Assembly: GCA_022013695.1 (NCBI GenBank)
Contig: JAKLPS010000004.1
Location: 62,001-126,000 of the forward strand
Direction of reading: 5' to 3'
Length of the DNA stretch: 64,000 nucleotides
DNA from: Weeksellaceae bacterium
GTDB taxonomy: Bacteria; Bacteroidota; Bacteroidia; Flavobacteriales; Weeksellaceae
Made by a program: the position numbers and the translations under genes. A model generated the notes under the pieces. That model had not been told where the DNA came from. It saw only the letters and a program-made list of their open reading frames with translations, and did no database searches. Positions 53,488-63,652 of this stretch are shown one piece after another. How positions within the stretch are numbered: position 1 is the stretch's first letter; each line of letters begins with the position of its first letter.

Positions 53488-56100
53488 ATGCATAAGGAAG
53501 GAGAAAGGTTAATACCTATCAACATTGTTGACGAGATGAGAACCTCTTACATCGATTACTCGATGTCAGTAATCGTATCAAGAGCTTTGCCAGACGTGAG
53601 AGACGGTCTGAAGCCCGTCCATAGAAGAGTTCTGTACGGTATGTATGGCCTCAATGTTTTTTCGAACAGAAAACATTTGAAATCCGCAAGAATTGTAGGA
53701 GACGTATTAGGTAAATATCATCCGCACGGCGACAGTTCTGTGTACGATGCGATGGTCCGGATGGCACAACCTTGGAGTTTGCGCTATGAGCAGGTTGATG
53801 GCCAGGGAAACTTTGGTTCTATGGATGGGGATCCGCCTGCAGCCATGCGTTACACAGAAGCCAGACTCAAAAAAATATCGGACGAAATCCTAGCCGATCT
53901 GGATAAAGATACCGTTGATTTTCAAAACAACTTTGATGATAGTATGACGGAGCCTACCGTGCTACCAACGAGAGTTCCCAACCTTTTGGTAAACGGAGCG
54001 TCTGGAATTGCGGTTGGGATGGCTACTAATATGGCGCCCCATAATTTGTCCGAAAGCGTTGATGCCATCTGTGCTTACATTGATAATAAAGAAATCACAA
54101 TTGATGAACTGATGAAGCACATCATCGCTCCAGATTTTCCGACTGGAGGGATCATTTACGGCTACGATGGCGTCCGGGATGCTTTCCATACAGGAAGAGG
54201 CAGAATCGTTCTGAGAGCAAAGATCAATTTTGAAGAAATTGGAAACCGCAATGCAATCATCGTGACAGAAGTGCCTTATCAGGTCAACAAAGCAGAAATG
54301 ATCGCCAGGACTGCAGATTTGGTGAAGGATGACAAAATCCCAGGAATCTATGAAATCCGCGATGAATCGGACAGAAACGGTCTTCGTGTGGTTTATGAAC
54401 TGAAAAATGACGCGATCCCAAATGTTGTTTTAAACCTTTTGTACAAATACACATCTCTACAAACTTCATTCTCCGTCAACAACATTGCCTTGGTCAAAGG
54501 AAGACCTTTGCAACTGAATGTGAAAGATTTGATTGTCCATTTCGTAGATCACCGTCACGAAGTTGTAGTCCGACGAACAAAATACGAGCTAAGAAAAGCG
54601 CAGGAAAGAGCACACATTTTGGAAGGCTTTATGAAGGTCATCGGAACTCAGGATTCGCTGGACCGAGCCATTGCCATCATCCGGCACAGCGCCACTCCAC
54701 AGGCTGCGAAGGAAGGTTTGATTGCAGAATTCGAACTTTCTGAAATCCAAGCTCAGGCAATTCTCGATCTTCGTTTGGCGCGTCTTACAGGAATGGAGCT
54801 GGACAAAATCCGTGCTGAATATGAAGAAATAATGGCCTTGATAAAAGATCTGGAAGATATCCTTACTAACGAGCCAAGACGTTATGAAATCATTAAAACC
54901 GAACTTCAGGAAATCAAAGAAAAATATGGTGATGCGCGACGATCTGAAATTGATTATACCGGCGGAGAATTCTCTATTGAAGATATGATCCCGGATGAAA
55001 AAGTGGTTTTGACAATTTCTCACGCAGGCTACATCAAAAGGACCCTTCTTTCCGAATATAAAGTACAATCCAGAGGCGGCGTCGGCAACAGAGCCGCCAC
55101 CACACGAGATGAAGACTTCTTGGAATACATCGTTACCGCAACGAACCACGAGTATCTCCTATTCTTTACAGAAAAAGGGAAATGCTTCTGGCTGCGAGTT
55201 TTCGAAGTTCCGGAAGGATCAAAAACCGCGAAGGGAAGGGCGGTTCAGAACTTAATTAATATTGAGCAGGACGATAAAATAAAAGCCTATATCCGAACCA
55301 AAGATCTCAAAAATCAGGACTATGTCAACCAAATGAATGTGGTGATGATTACCAAAAACGGAACCATCAAGAAAACGTCCTTGGAAGCCTACTCCAGACC
55401 GAGAACTAATGGCGTCAATGCCATCGAAATTCGTGATAATGACCAACTTTTGGGAGCAAAACTGACAGACGGAAACTCAGAAATCATGATCGCCACCAAA
55501 AACGGAAAATGTATCCGTTTCCCCGAAGAGAAAGCTAGAGCTGTTGGCAGAGGATCCATCGGCGTTAGAGGTATTTCGTTGGAGGATAAGGACGAAGTTG
55601 TCGGTATGATCGTTGTCAATGATTTGGAAAATGACACCGTTTTGGTAGTGTCAGAAAGAGGCTATGGAAAAAGAACGGCCGTTGAAGATTACCGCGTAAC
55701 GAATCGTGGCGGGAAAGGTGTCATCACGCTTAATATCACTGAAAAAACTGGCAATCTGATTGCTATTCAAAGCGTGACAGACGAAGATGGACTGATGATC
55801 ATCAACAAATCTGGCGTGGCCATCCGAATGAATATGAACGAAATGCGCGTGATGGGTAGAAATACACAAGGCGTAAAAGTCATCAACTTGAAAGCAAATG
55901 ATGAGATAGCCGCGATTGCAAAAGTAGAAATGGACAAAGAAGTGGCGGAAGATGAGGCTGAAGATTTGCCGGAAAATGACAGCAACAATCCAGAATTCAA
56001 AGTAAAACCGCCAAAAGGAGGCAGTAGCAATCAAATTGTTGAAGATCAGGAAGAAGCGGATGATACCGATTCTGAAAGCCCAGAAACACCGGAAGAGTAA
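53488..56100 (+). CDS. gyrA: DNA gyrase subunit A
   Basis: An 870-residue type IIA subunit. The catalytic Tyr is Y122 ([10 protein letters not shown]), numbered as in Escherichia coli; the quinolone-determining region [13 protein letters not shown] keeps Ser83 and Asp87, the sensitive state. The GyrA box QSRGGVG is at 527-533, confirming gyrase rather than topoisomerase IV; six beta-pinwheel blades follow and an acidic tail ends the chain. With GyrB (not in the window) it introduces negative supercoils. It is followed 71 nt later by a TPR-protein gene in the same direction. Confidence 0.97.
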   Translation: MHKEGERLIPINIVDEMRTSYIDYSMSVIVSRALPDVRDGLKPVHRRVLYGMYGLNVFSNRKHLKSARIVGDVLGKYHPHGDSSVYDAMVRMAQPWSLRYEQVDGQGNFGSMDGDPPAAMRYTEARLKKISDEILADLDKDTVDFQNNFDDSMTEPTVLPTRVPNLLVNGASGIAVGMATNMAPHNLSESVDAICAYIDNKEITIDELMKHIIAPDFPTGGIIYGYDGVRDAFHTGRGRIVLRAKINFEEIGNRNAIIVTEVPYQVNKAEMIARTADLVKDDKIPGIYEIRDESDRNGLRVVYELKNDAIPNVVLNLLYKYTSLQTSFSVNNIALVKGRPLQLNVKDLIVHFVDHRHEVVVRRTKYELRKAQERAHILEGFMKVIGTQDSLDRAIAIIRHSATPQAAKEGLIAEFELSEIQAQAILDLRLARLTGMELDKIRAEYEEIMALIKDLEDILTNEPRRYEIIKTELQEIKEKYGDARRSEIDYTGGEFSIEDMIPDEKVVLTISHAGYIKRTLLSEYKVQSRGGVGNRAATTRDEDFLEYIVTATNHEYLLFFTEKGKCFWLRVFEVPEGSKTAKGRAVQNLINIEQDDKIKAYIRTKDLKNQDYVNQMNVVMITKNGTIKKTSLEAYSRPRTNGVNAIEIRDNDQLLGAKLTDGNSEIMIATKNGKCIRFPEEKARAVGRGSIGVRGISLEDKDEVVGMIVVNDLENDTVLVVSERGYGKRTAVEDYRVTNRGGKGVITLNITEKTGNLIAIQSVTDEDGLMIINKSGVAIRMNMNEMRVMGRNTQGVKVINLKANDEIAAIAKVEMDKEVAEDEAEDLPENDSNNPEFKVKPPKGGSSNQIVEDQEEADDTDSESPETPEE

Positions 56101-56171
56101 AAATAAACATTAGAAGTATAAAATCGCTTGTGATCATATATTAGATTAATAAAAAAAATAAAAATTAACGT

Positions 56172-57557
56172 ATGAAAAGATTAATTTTAAGTTTAGCACT
56201 TTTATCTGCAGCATTGATCAGCGCGCAGAAAAAGGAAATCGCCAACGCCGTCAAAGCAGTGGAATCAGGAGATTTGACGACCGCCAATTCAGAAATTTCA
56301 AAAGCAGAAGCTCTTTTTGGAGGCAAAACTTATCTTTTAGAACCGGCAGTTCTCGAGCAGTATTACTATGCAAAAGGTTTGACACTACTCAAATCTGGCA
56401 AGAATATCGAAGGAGCAGAATATCTTGCCAAGATTACAGCTCTCGGTGCGGATCCCATCTTTAGCGGAAAAGATGCGGAAAAGAATAAAGTATATTTTGT
56501 GGGCAAAGACGCAGCAGATAAAATGGGCGCAGGCCTAACTCTGAAACAGGATAAATATGTGCCTGCGATGGCGGATAAGCTGAGATCGGCAGTAGATCCG
56601 CTTCTGAAAAAAGCCAATGAAACGGCTAATAGCAACTATAACAGCAAAAATTTTGATGTAGCGGGAGACAAATTTGCCGAGACTTACTATCTTTTCAAAG
56701 CTGGCGGACAGGATGATAAAACTTACCTTTACTATGCTGGGGTGGCCTATGCGCAGTCTGCCAACAGCAAAGACAAGGCGGCTGATATTCTAAATTCTTT
56801 GATCAAAGCCGGCTATACTGGAATTGAAACCAATTATACAGCAAAAAATACCAAAACTGGCAAGGTGGAAAAACTTGACAAAGCCGCTTTTGATCTTTAT
56901 AAGAAGGCGCCAGAAAGTGCGGGTTATTCGGATTTCAAAACAGAACAAACACCAAACAAGCAAGAAGAACTGTATGAAATAACCGCAACGCTATTGTTTG
57001 AACAAAAAAAATATGACGAAGCCGCAGCGCTTGCCAACGAAGGCCTGAAAAAGTTCCCAAACAATCAGTCGCTATCGCAGGTCCAGAGCAATTCATATTT
57101 CAAATCCGGCAAGACAGATGATTTCGTCAATAACCTAAAAGCAAAAATTGCAAAAAATCCTGCTGATAAGGAAAGCATGTATAATCTTGGAGTGATGCTG
57201 AGCAAAGATCCAGCGAAACAGGCGGAAGCGGAGGCTATTTACAAAAAGCTGGTGGATATGGATCCAAAATATCCCAATGCGCTAAACAATTTGGTTTTCA
57301 CGATCATTGGAGAAGACGACAGCAAGGTGATTGACGAATACAAGAGTCTGAGAAAAGAAGGGAAAATAGATGCGGCAAACAAAGTTCTCGAGCTTCGCCG
57401 GACAAGATTCCAAAAAGCACTGCCTTATGCAGAGCAAATGTATCAATTGGATCCGAACAACAAAGAAATCGTCACATTGCTTAAGGGGATGTACATGACA
57501 ACGCAAAATACGGCCAAGTACAACGAATTCAAAGCCAAAGAAGCTGCTATGAAATAA
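56172..57557 (+). CDS. Exported tetratricopeptide repeat protein
   Basis: A 461-residue protein: signal peptide at 1-18 (..SAALISAQ), an N-terminal helical region with A/K-rich repeats, and TPR units mainly in the second half (about 265-300, 335-385 and 415-450; for example YNLGVMLSKDPAKQAEAEAIYKKL). It probably acts as a periplasmic or outer-membrane-associated scaffold. Placement directly behind gyrA is typical for flavobacteria as far as I recall, but no function is known. A terminator ends the unit. Confidence 0.88.
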   Translation: MKRLILSLALLSAALISAQKKEIANAVKAVESGDLTTANSEISKAEALFGGKTYLLEPAVLEQYYYAKGLTLLKSGKNIEGAEYLAKITALGADPIFSGKDAEKNKVYFVGKDAADKMGAGLTLKQDKYVPAMADKLRSAVDPLLKKANETANSNYNSKNFDVAGDKFAETYYLFKAGGQDDKTYLYYAGVAYAQSANSKDKAADILNSLIKAGYTGIETNYTAKNTKTGKVEKLDKAAFDLYKKAPESAGYSDFKTEQTPNKQEELYEITATLLFEQKKYDEAAALANEGLKKFPNNQSLSQVQSNSYFKSGKTDDFVNNLKAKIAKNPADKESMYNLGVMLSKDPAKQAEAEAIYKKLVDMDPKYPNALNNLVFTIIGEDDSKVIDEYKSLRKEGKIDAANKVLELRRTRFQKALPYAEQMYQLDPNNKEIVTLLKGMYMTTQNTAKYNEFKAKEAAMK

Positions 57558-57564
57558 GCAAAAG

Positions 57565-57589
57565 GAAGCCACTAGGCTTCTTTTTTTTT
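57565..57589 (+). terminator. Intrinsic terminator after the gyrA-TPR unit
   Basis: Six-base-pair stem GAAGCC/GGCTTC with ACTA loop followed by nine T, 8 nt past the stop codon. Confidence 0.92.
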
Positions 57590-57596
57590 ATCCGTT

Positions 57597-57625
57597 TTGA
57601 GGAGCGAACTAAAAATGTATATTTA
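57597..57625 (+). promoter_or_regulatory. Probable promoter of the transaldolase-like gene
   Basis: TTG (57597-57599), an 18-nt spacer and TATATTTA (57618-57625), one base off TAnnTTTG, 36 nt before the start codon. Confidence 0.5.
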
Positions 57626-57660
57626 CAAACACATTTTAAAGAACAATTTAACTATATCCG

Positions 57661-58314
57661 ATGAAATTTTTTATTGATACAGCCAACCTCGCACAGATCA
57701 AAGAAGCACAAGATCTTGGAATCTTGGACGGCGTCACAACCAATCCGTCGCTGATGGCAAAGGAAGGAATCTCTGGCAAAGCCGCCATCAACCAGCATTA
57801 TGTGGACATCTGCAATATCTCAGACGGCGATGTTTCCGCAGAAGTGCTTTCTACATCGTACGAAGAAATGGTCAAAGAAGGCGATGAGCTGGCCGCACTT
57901 CACGAGAGAATCGTGGTGAAAATCCCCATGATCAAAGACGGCATCAAAGCCTTAAAATATTTTTCCGACAAGGGCATCAAAACCAATTGTACATTAATTT
58001 TCTCAGCCGGACAAGCCCTTCTGGCCGCTAAGGCAGGAGCATCCTATGTTTCACCTTTTTTAGGAAGATTGGATGATATTTCTGTTGACGGTCTCAATCT
58101 TATTGAAGAAATACGTTTGATCTTTGATAACTATCACTTCGAAACCGAGATCCTAGCCGCTTCTATCCGAAGTCCGATGCATATTATCAATTGCGCCAAG
58201 ATTGGTGCTGATGTAATCACCTCGCCGCTTCCGTCGATCCTTAATTTGCTGAATCACCCGCTTACCGATTCGGGACTGGCTCAATTTGTAGCAGATTCTA
58301 AGAAATTGGGATAA
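57661..58314 (+). CDS. Transaldolase / fructose-6-phosphate aldolase family protein
   Basis: A 217-residue small-subunit transaldolase: MKFFIDTANLAQIKEA and GVTTNPSLMAKEG are family signatures; the Schiff-base lysine is K87 (RIVVKIPM), and YVSPFLGRLDDI completes the barrel site. Members of this size are either transaldolases (TalB-independent type) or fructose-6-phosphate aldolases; the Gln/Phe residue that separates them was not resolved. It serves the non-oxidative pentose phosphate pathway or aldol chemistry in the cytosol. Confidence 0.93.
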   Translation: MKFFIDTANLAQIKEAQDLGILDGVTTNPSLMAKEGISGKAAINQHYVDICNISDGDVSAEVLSTSYEEMVKEGDELAALHERIVVKIPMIKDGIKALKYFSDKGIKTNCTLIFSAGQALLAAKAGASYVSPFLGRLDDISVDGLNLIEEIRLIFDNYHFETEILAASIRSPMHIINCAKIGADVITSPLPSILNLLNHPLTDSGLAQFVADSKKLG

Positions 58315-58372
58315 TTTTAATGCAGCCAAACGTTTTCTGAATCCTTAATTTATTAATTCTTTTCGGTAAATT

Positions 58373-58402
58373 AAAAACACCGTCTCATTTTAATGGGACG
58401 GT
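58373..58402 (-). terminator. Intrinsic terminator after mntH
   Basis: Ten-base-pair stem (58379-58388 with 58393-58402, one wobble), 4-nt loop, followed on the minus strand by a T-rich tract (58373-58377). It may also serve the convergent transaldolase gene. Confidence 0.8.
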
Positions 58403-58431
58403 TTATGACTTGTAACTCCTGCCATTTCTCA

Positions 58432-59763
58432 TCAAAAAAAGGTCTGATATAAAAGATAGAGATTCAAACTAATGATCATAGCGCTGATGGCAATTGCCAA
58501 AACTTTGAGCCACATTTTATTGGCAAACTCTCCCATTTTGACTTTGCTGTTGGTAAACATCACCAGAGGAACCACCGCAAAACTGAGCTGCATCGAAAGC
58601 ACGACCTGACTGAAAACCAGTAAGTCGGCCGTTCCTCTCTCGCCGTAAATGATGGAAATAACCAGTGCCGGAATAATGGCAATCGTTCTGGTGATCAAGC
58701 GACGGACCCAGGGTTTTAATTTGATATTAAGGAAACCTTCCATTACAATTTGTCCTGCAAGCGTGCCTGTCAATGTGGAATTTTGACCAGAAGCCAGCAG
58801 CGCAATACCAAAGAAAATACTGGCCAAAGTTGTTCCCAAAAGAGGCGTCAAGAGTTTGTAAGCATCGTTGATGTCCGCCACGTCTTTGTTACCAGAGGTG
58901 TGAAATGTGGCAGCCGCAATGATAAGAATCGCCGCATTGATCACGAAGGCAAGCATCAAGGAAATACCGCTGTCTATGCTCGCAAACTTCAGCGCTTCTC
59001 GCTTACCTTCGGTTGTTCTTGGATAATTTCTGGTCTGCACAATACTGCTGTGAAGATAAAGATTGTGAGGCATCACCGTAGCTCCCAAGATGCCTATGGC
59101 AATGTACAGCATCGACGGATTGGTGATGATTTCTTTCTTGGGAATTAAACCTTGCAACAAGGGAAACAGATCGGGCTGGCTAAGAAAAATCTCATAAAAA
59201 AATGCAATAAAAATAATGAAAATCAATCCGCCGACGATACTTTCGATATACCGAAAACCTCTGGACTGCAGGAATAGAATGAGAAAAACATCAATGATCG
59301 TAATTCCTACTCCAACACTCAGCGGAATCCCAAAAAGCAGGTTGAGGGCAATCGCAGACCCAATCACTTCTGCCAGATCGCACGCAGCAATGGCTATCTC
59401 ACAGAAAATCCAAAGTACAAAATTAATCGCTGGAGGAAAATGATCTTTGCATGCTTGCGCCAGATCGCGCTCTGCAACAACGCCCAATTTCACAGAAAGA
59501 TGTTGCAAAATAATGGCGAAGATATTGGAAATTAAAATGACTGACAGCAAGGTGTAGCCAAACTGCGCACCGCCAGCAATATCTGTCGCCCAATTACCAG
59601 GATCCATATAACCGACTGCAACCAGAAGACCAGGTCCCATATAAGCCCACAATTTCTTTTTGAAACTACCGTCTTTGGGAATATGAATGCTCGAGAAAAC
59701 CTCGCTGAGAGAATTAGAACTTTTCTCCTTTCGCCAGCCGGACTTATGATTGGATGAATTCAA
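58432..59763 (-). CDS. mntH: Nramp-family manganese/divalent metal transporter
   Basis: A 443-residue transporter with 11 predicted transmembrane segments. The metal-site motifs are intact: DPGN at residues 54-57 (TM1) and ATVMPH at 228-233 (TM6), where Met231 favours Mn/Fe over Mg. It imports Mn2+ with protons. A DtxR/MntR-like box overlaps its promoter, which implies repression when the metal is plentiful. It is a single gene between convergent transaldolase and upstream DUF937 genes, with its own terminator. Confidence 0.95.
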   Translation of the reverse strand: MNSSNHKSGWRKEKSSNSLSEVFSSIHIPKDGSFKKKLWAYMGPGLLVAVGYMDPGNWATDIAGGAQFGYTLLSVILISNIFAIILQHLSVKLGVVAERDLAQACKDHFPPAINFVLWIFCEIAIAACDLAEVIGSAIALNLLFGIPLSVGVGITIIDVFLILFLQSRGFRYIESIVGGLIFIIFIAFFYEIFLSQPDLFPLLQGLIPKKEIITNPSMLYIAIGILGATVMPHNLYLHSSIVQTRNYPRTTEGKREALKFASIDSGISLMLAFVINAAILIIAAATFHTSGNKDVADINDAYKLLTPLLGTTLASIFFGIALLASGQNSTLTGTLAGQIVMEGFLNIKLKPWVRRLITRTIAIIPALVISIIYGERGTADLLVFSQVVLSMQLSFAVVPLVMFTNSKVKMGEFANKMWLKVLAIAISAMIISLNLYLLYQTFF

Positions 59764-59775
59764 AAATTTTTATTG

Positions 59776-59794
59776 TTAGATTAGACTAACAAAA
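59776..59794 (-). promoter_or_regulatory. DtxR/MntR-like operator at mntH
   Basis: TTAGATTAGACTAACAAAA (plus strand) agrees with the DtxR-family consensus TTAGGTTAGGCTAACCTAA at 15 of 19 positions and is embedded in a perfect 7-bp inverted repeat (TTGTTAG/CTAACAA, 59773-59792). It overlaps the -7 box and start point of the mntH promoter, the position expected for a metal-dependent repressor. No dtxR/mntR gene is visible in the window. Confidence 0.75.
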
Positions 59795-59820
59795 GTAATA
59801 ATACTATTCTTAACTCGCAA
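59790..59820 (-). promoter_or_regulatory. Promoter of mntH
   Basis: On the minus strand TTG (59818-59820), a 20-nt spacer and TACTTTTG (59790-59797), about 27 nt before the start codon. Confidence 0.78.
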
Positions 59821-59827
59821 GTTAAAG

Positions 59828-59854
59828 AAAAAAACTGCTTATTACTCAGCAGTT
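59828..59854 (-). terminator. Intrinsic terminator after the DUF937 gene
   Basis: Seven-base-pair stem AACTGCT/AGCAGTT (59833-59854) with an 8-nt loop and a T run (59828-59834) on the minus strand, 27 nt beyond the stop and just upstream of the mntH promoter. Confidence 0.83.
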
Positions 59855-59881
59855 TGAAAAGTTTGGTTTGAGAAAATCGCG

Positions 59882-60772
59882 CTATGGTTTGCCTTTTGCT
59901 GAAACGGTATCGGGATTTGATTGGGCAGAATGACCTTGGACTTGGGTAGAATCTGCGGGATTTGTGTTAGGTTTTCTATCACACTGTTTCCAGAAGAGCC
60001 ATCCTAAGAGTAATAACAAAAGTAATGGCAATAACCATTTCCAAATATTTCCAGCACCATAACTGTCCGCAACACTGTCAGTTGCCGATTCGTTTGTTAC
60101 CACTTCTTCTTTATTTGACACCTCGCTGGCGGGTATCGGAAAGTCTTTTTCAGCAGGATTTTCAGTGACTGGTGTGACTGGGTTGACTTCCCCAATCGGT
60201 GTTTGCAAAGGTTCGGGAATTACATTGACATAATCGGAACCTGCAGACCCCAACCAATTCCCAAGACCTAAGTCTGATAAACTAAATCCAGCAGGCAGCG
60301 AAGATGGCAGATATCCTTTTTGATCCGTCAGTAGATTTGCAAAGGTATCAACCTGCAACTGATTGTCAACCACATATTTTCCAACCCTGCCTGCCACAGC
60401 GCCTGACACGAGGTTTAATAACGAATTTGTAGATTCAGATTTGATGCCAGCGTAAGCCGAAACTTCGTTGATAATGGCCGCAAGCATATCGCCCTCGCCA
60501 AAAATCAAGCTGAGAATTTTAGAAATCGTAGCATCACTTCCGTTAAGATACTGCATAAGATCTGACTGCGCAGCGGCCGATTTTATTTCCTTTACCGTAC
60601 TCAATAATTCCGAAGGAGTATTGCTGTTTGCAAACCCTCCAAGAACGATTGGCAGCAGCGCAGAGACTGCTTTGGAAACTGAGGATTCACTTTCTCCCAA
60701 TTCCAAAGCGGCTTGAGAAACCGCGGCTGATCCTAAATCTCCTTTTACAAGTTGTATAAAATTAATTGACAT
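59882..60772 (-). CDS. DUF937 protein with C-terminal membrane anchor
   Basis: A 296-residue protein. Residues 1-165 form an Ala/Ser/Leu-rich helical DUF937 (YidB-like) domain (AALELGESESSVSKAVSALLPIVLGGF); residues about 185-230 are a P/E/N-rich linker; WKWLLPLLLLLLLGWLFWK (about 244-262) is a transmembrane segment; the last 34 residues are polar and would be external. Some relatives carry an OmpA domain after the anchor; here only a short tail remains. The function is unknown. It has its own terminator. Confidence 0.85.
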   Translation of the reverse strand: MSINFIQLVKGDLGSAAVSQAALELGESESSVSKAVSALLPIVLGGFANSNTPSELLSTVKEIKSAAAQSDLMQYLNGSDATISKILSLIFGEGDMLAAIINEVSAYAGIKSESTNSLLNLVSGAVAGRVGKYVVDNQLQVDTFANLLTDQKGYLPSSLPAGFSLSDLGLGNWLGSAGSDYVNVIPEPLQTPIGEVNPVTPVTENPAEKDFPIPASEVSNKEEVVTNESATDSVADSYGAGNIWKWLLPLLLLLLLGWLFWKQCDRKPNTNPADSTQVQGHSAQSNPDTVSAKGKP

Positions 60773-60942
60773 AATTAGCTTATTTTTTTGCTTTATTTTT
60801 TTATAAATACCAAATATTAATCCAGAATTTTTTCGTATTAAGCATTTTAATAAAACTTTAACTTACGATTCCATAGATACATGGATAATCGATTTATTAG
60901 GTAGAATTGCACTTAAAAAATCAAAGTCTGAAAACAAATCCA

Positions 60943-62418
60943 TTAATAAGCTTTTGCAAAGACCACTCTCTGAGGCGATGGTTTTCCGGAGATTAGAGAA
61001 ACGCCTTGTTCCTGCTCGTTGTTCAGTGGTATGCACCGAATGGTGGCTTTTGTTTCCTGTTTTATTTGCTCTTCCTCCTCGGGAGTGCCGTCCCAGTGAG
61101 CCAAAATGAAGCCTCCTTTTTCCGATAGTACCATTTTGAATTCCTCGTAAGAGTTGACTTTGGTAATGTTTCCCTCTTTGAATTTTAAGGCTTTGTTGTA
61201 GATATCATTTTGAATGGTCTTAAGCAATTCTTCGATATAAACATCGATTCCGTCCATGGCTATGGTTTCTTTTGTCAAATTATCTCTTCTCGCCAGTTCT
61301 ACCGTTTTATTTTCAAGATCTCTCTGCCCGAGAGCGATTCGCAACGGTACCCCTTTCAATTCATATTCCGCAAACTTCCAACCGGGTTTGTTCTGTGTGT
61401 CGTTATCAAACTTAACCGAAATCCCTTTTGCTCTCAACTGAGCCTGTATTTCCAAAGCCACTTCACTAATTTGAGCTAATTGCTCATCACCCTTAAAAAT
61501 GGGCACAATGACAACCTGAATAGGAGCTAAAGTGGGCGGCAAAACCAGTCCAAAATCATCAGAATGGGTCATAATCAACGCGCCCATCAGTCTTGTGGAA
61601 GTTCCCCAGGAGGATGCCCAAGGATATTCCAGTTTGCCTTCTTTGTTGGTGAATTTCACATCAAAAGCTTTGGGAAAACTTTGACCAAGAAAATGAGATG
61701 TACCTGCCTGGAGCGCTTTCCCATCCTGCATCAGCGCTTCGATACAGTAGGTTTCCTCAGCGCCTGCAAATCTTTCAGAAGGTGTTTTGATTCCTCGGAA
61801 AACGGGAATGGCCATAAATTCTTCTGCAAATTTGGCATAGACCTCTAGCATTTTTTTGGTTTCGTGCACCGCTTCTTCTCTTGTTGCGTGCGCCGTGTGG
61901 CCCTCCTGCCATAGAAATTCCGCCGTTCTTAGGAATAACCGGGTTCTCATTTCCCACCGGACAACATTGGCCCATTGATTAATTAAAATTGGCAGATCTC
62001 TATAAGATTGGATCCAGTTTTTATAAGTGCTCCAGATGATGGCTTCCGAAGTGGGGCGGACGATCAATTCTTCTTCTAATTTTGCTTCCGGATCTACAAT
62101 TAATTTGCTTGGGTTGTTGGGGTCGGTTTTAAGTCGGTAGTGCGTCACTACGGCGCATTCCTTGGCAAATCCTTCCGCATTTTTTTCCTCAGCTTCAAAC
62201 AGACTTTTGGGCACAAAGAGAGGAAAGTAAGCATTTTGATGGCCAGTCTCTTTGAACTTTTCGTCCATCTCGTTGCGCATCTTTTCCCAGATCGCATAAC
62301 CATAAGGTTTGATGACCATACATCCTCTTACGCTGGAATTCTCTGCAAGATCTGCTTTCACAACCAACTCGTTATACCACTTGCTATAATCTTCTGCTCT
62401 TGCGGTTAATTTTGCCAT
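60943..62418 (-). CDS. proS: Prolyl-tRNA synthetase, archaeal/eukaryotic type
   Basis: A 491-residue class II synthetase without the editing (INS) insertion: motif 1 region ([16 protein letters not shown]), motif 2 ([26 protein letters not shown]), motif 3 ([23 protein letters not shown]), an anticodon-binding domain, and a C-terminal zinc-like domain (..[10 protein letters not shown]..). This short form is the norm in Bacteroidota and differs from the long bacterial ProRS. It charges tRNA-Pro, one of which (TGG) is encoded in this window. It is divergent from the neighbouring lipoprotein gene. Confidence 0.97.
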   Translation of the reverse strand: MAKLTARAEDYSKWYNELVVKADLAENSSVRGCMVIKPYGYAIWEKMRNEMDEKFKETGHQNAYFPLFVPKSLFEAEEKNAEGFAKECAVVTHYRLKTDPNNPSKLIVDPEAKLEEELIVRPTSEAIIWSTYKNWIQSYRDLPILINQWANVVRWEMRTRLFLRTAEFLWQEGHTAHATREEAVHETKKMLEVYAKFAEEFMAIPVFRGIKTPSERFAGAEETYCIEALMQDGKALQAGTSHFLGQSFPKAFDVKFTNKEGKLEYPWASSWGTSTRLMGALIMTHSDDFGLVLPPTLAPIQVVIVPIFKGDEQLAQISEVALEIQAQLRAKGISVKFDNDTQNKPGWKFAEYELKGVPLRIALGQRDLENKTVELARRDNLTKETIAMDGIDVYIEELLKTIQNDIYNKALKFKEGNITKVNSYEEFKMVLSEKGGFILAHWDGTPEEEEQIKQETKATIRCIPLNNEQEQGVSLISGKPSPQRVVFAKAY

Positions 62419-62566
62419 ATTTCTCTAAACTATATTTTAACTTTTTTAACTTGTCGTAATCTAAATAAAAAGCCTAATTTTACGGTACTTTATAAATTAT
62501 TCGTGGTACACAATTTGGTTTCTTTTTAAGATTACAAATATAGCAAAACTTAATACTTCTCATAAA

Positions 62567-63622
62567 ATGAAAAATATCAACAATACGCGCTTTTTAAATC
62601 TGCTCAAATCCAAAGCATTGATTTTGATCGCTAGCAGCTCTTTATTAACTTCTTGTGTTATTTATACCGGCGGTTATTCGGAAACGGATGGTGTATATTA
62701 TGACCCAAACAAAGATTCGTTGCCAGCAGGTTCCTACTCGGGAAATTATGGCAATAAGGTAGACGATTATTATTCTTATCAAGAGACGAACCCAAGCCTC
62801 TACGACAACAATCAGCAAAACATCCAAGATCAGCAAAACGCCTATAAACTCAGCAGCGATTCTGACTGGGGATCTTACACTGGAACTGAGACTACATATA
62901 CCAACTTCAATAATTGGGGATACAGCGGTTGGGGAATGGGATTTGGCTATGGTGGTTTCGGTGGTTGGGGTTATCCTGGCTACGGTTTCTACGGATGGAA
63001 CAGTCCTTTCAACTCTTGGGGTTGGGGATTTGGATTTGGCTGGGGTAATTCTTTCTACTCCCCCTGGGGCTGGGGCGGCGGCTTTTACGATCCATTCTGG
63101 GGTTACGGCTATGGTGGATGGGGCGGTTATTACGGTGGATATTACCGACCAATCTACTACAATAGATCTGGCGGCAATGGCGGAAGACTCACTGGAATGA
63201 TTTCACAAAACAGAAGTGGCAGCAGGAATGACAGTCGGTTCAACGGTATCAACTCTAGCGGTTTCCATGGTAGCCGTGACATCAGAAACCAGCTGGGGAC
63301 TTCAAACAGCAGCATCCGAACATCTGGAATGAGAAATTCCGCAAACGGCGTAAGAACGAACAACGGAATGATCAGAAATTATCCAAACAATGGCGGCATT
63401 CGAAATAATTATCCAAATACAGGCGGTACACGAACGCAGAACTATCCAAATGATGGTGGCGTAAGAACGGCTCCTAATAACGGTGGATTCCGAAATGACA
63501 GCTATAGCAGTCCATCGAGATCTGGCAATTATGGTGGATTTAATTCCGGTGGCGGAATGAGATCTGGCGGTTCTTCAGGCGGAGGCGGCGAAATGAGATC
63601 TGGCGGCGGTGGCAGAAGATAA
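62567..63622 (+). CDS. Glycine/aromatic-rich lipoprotein
   Basis: A 351-residue lipoprotein with lipobox ..SSLLTSC (Cys30). Residues about 108-200 are an extreme Gly/Trp/Tyr/Phe-rich block (repeats of the form GWGFGFGWGN, GYGGWGGYYGG); residues about 203-285 are S/R/N-rich; the tail contains four units like NYPNNGGIRN and ends in (S/G)GGGEMRSGGGGRR. I recognise no enzyme domain. Such composition suggests an extracellular adhesive or structural surface protein, or an RNA-like low-complexity phase. It precedes an OmpP1/FadL-family gene by 30 nt and may be cotranscribed with it. Confidence 0.8.
   Translation: MKNINNTRFLNLLKSKALILIASSSLLTSCVIYTGGYSETDGVYYDPNKDSLPAGSYSGNYGNKVDDYYSYQETNPSLYDNNQQNIQDQQNAYKLSSDSDWGSYTGTETTYTNFNNWGYSGWGMGFGYGGFGGWGYPGYGFYGWNSPFNSWGWGFGFGWGNSFYSPWGWGGGFYDPFWGYGYGGWGGYYGGYYRPIYYNRSGGNGGRLTGMISQNRSGSRNDSRFNGINSSGFHGSRDIRNQLGTSNSSIRTSGMRNSANGVRTNNGMIRNYPNNGGIRNNYPNTGGTRTQNYPNDGGVRTAPNNGGFRNDSYSSPSRSGNYGGFNSGGGMRSGGSSGGGGEMRSGGGGRR
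63288..63490 (+). repeat. Short tandem repeats encoding the NGG-R units
   Basis: Imperfect repeats of about 27-33 nt (aattatccaaacaatggcgg-like) encode YPNNGG, YPNTGG, YPNDGG and APNNGG followed by xR. Repeat length variation is a likely source of allelic change. Confidence 0.6.
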
Positions 63623-63652
63623 TCGTAAACAAAAAAATACAGTTCATAGAAA

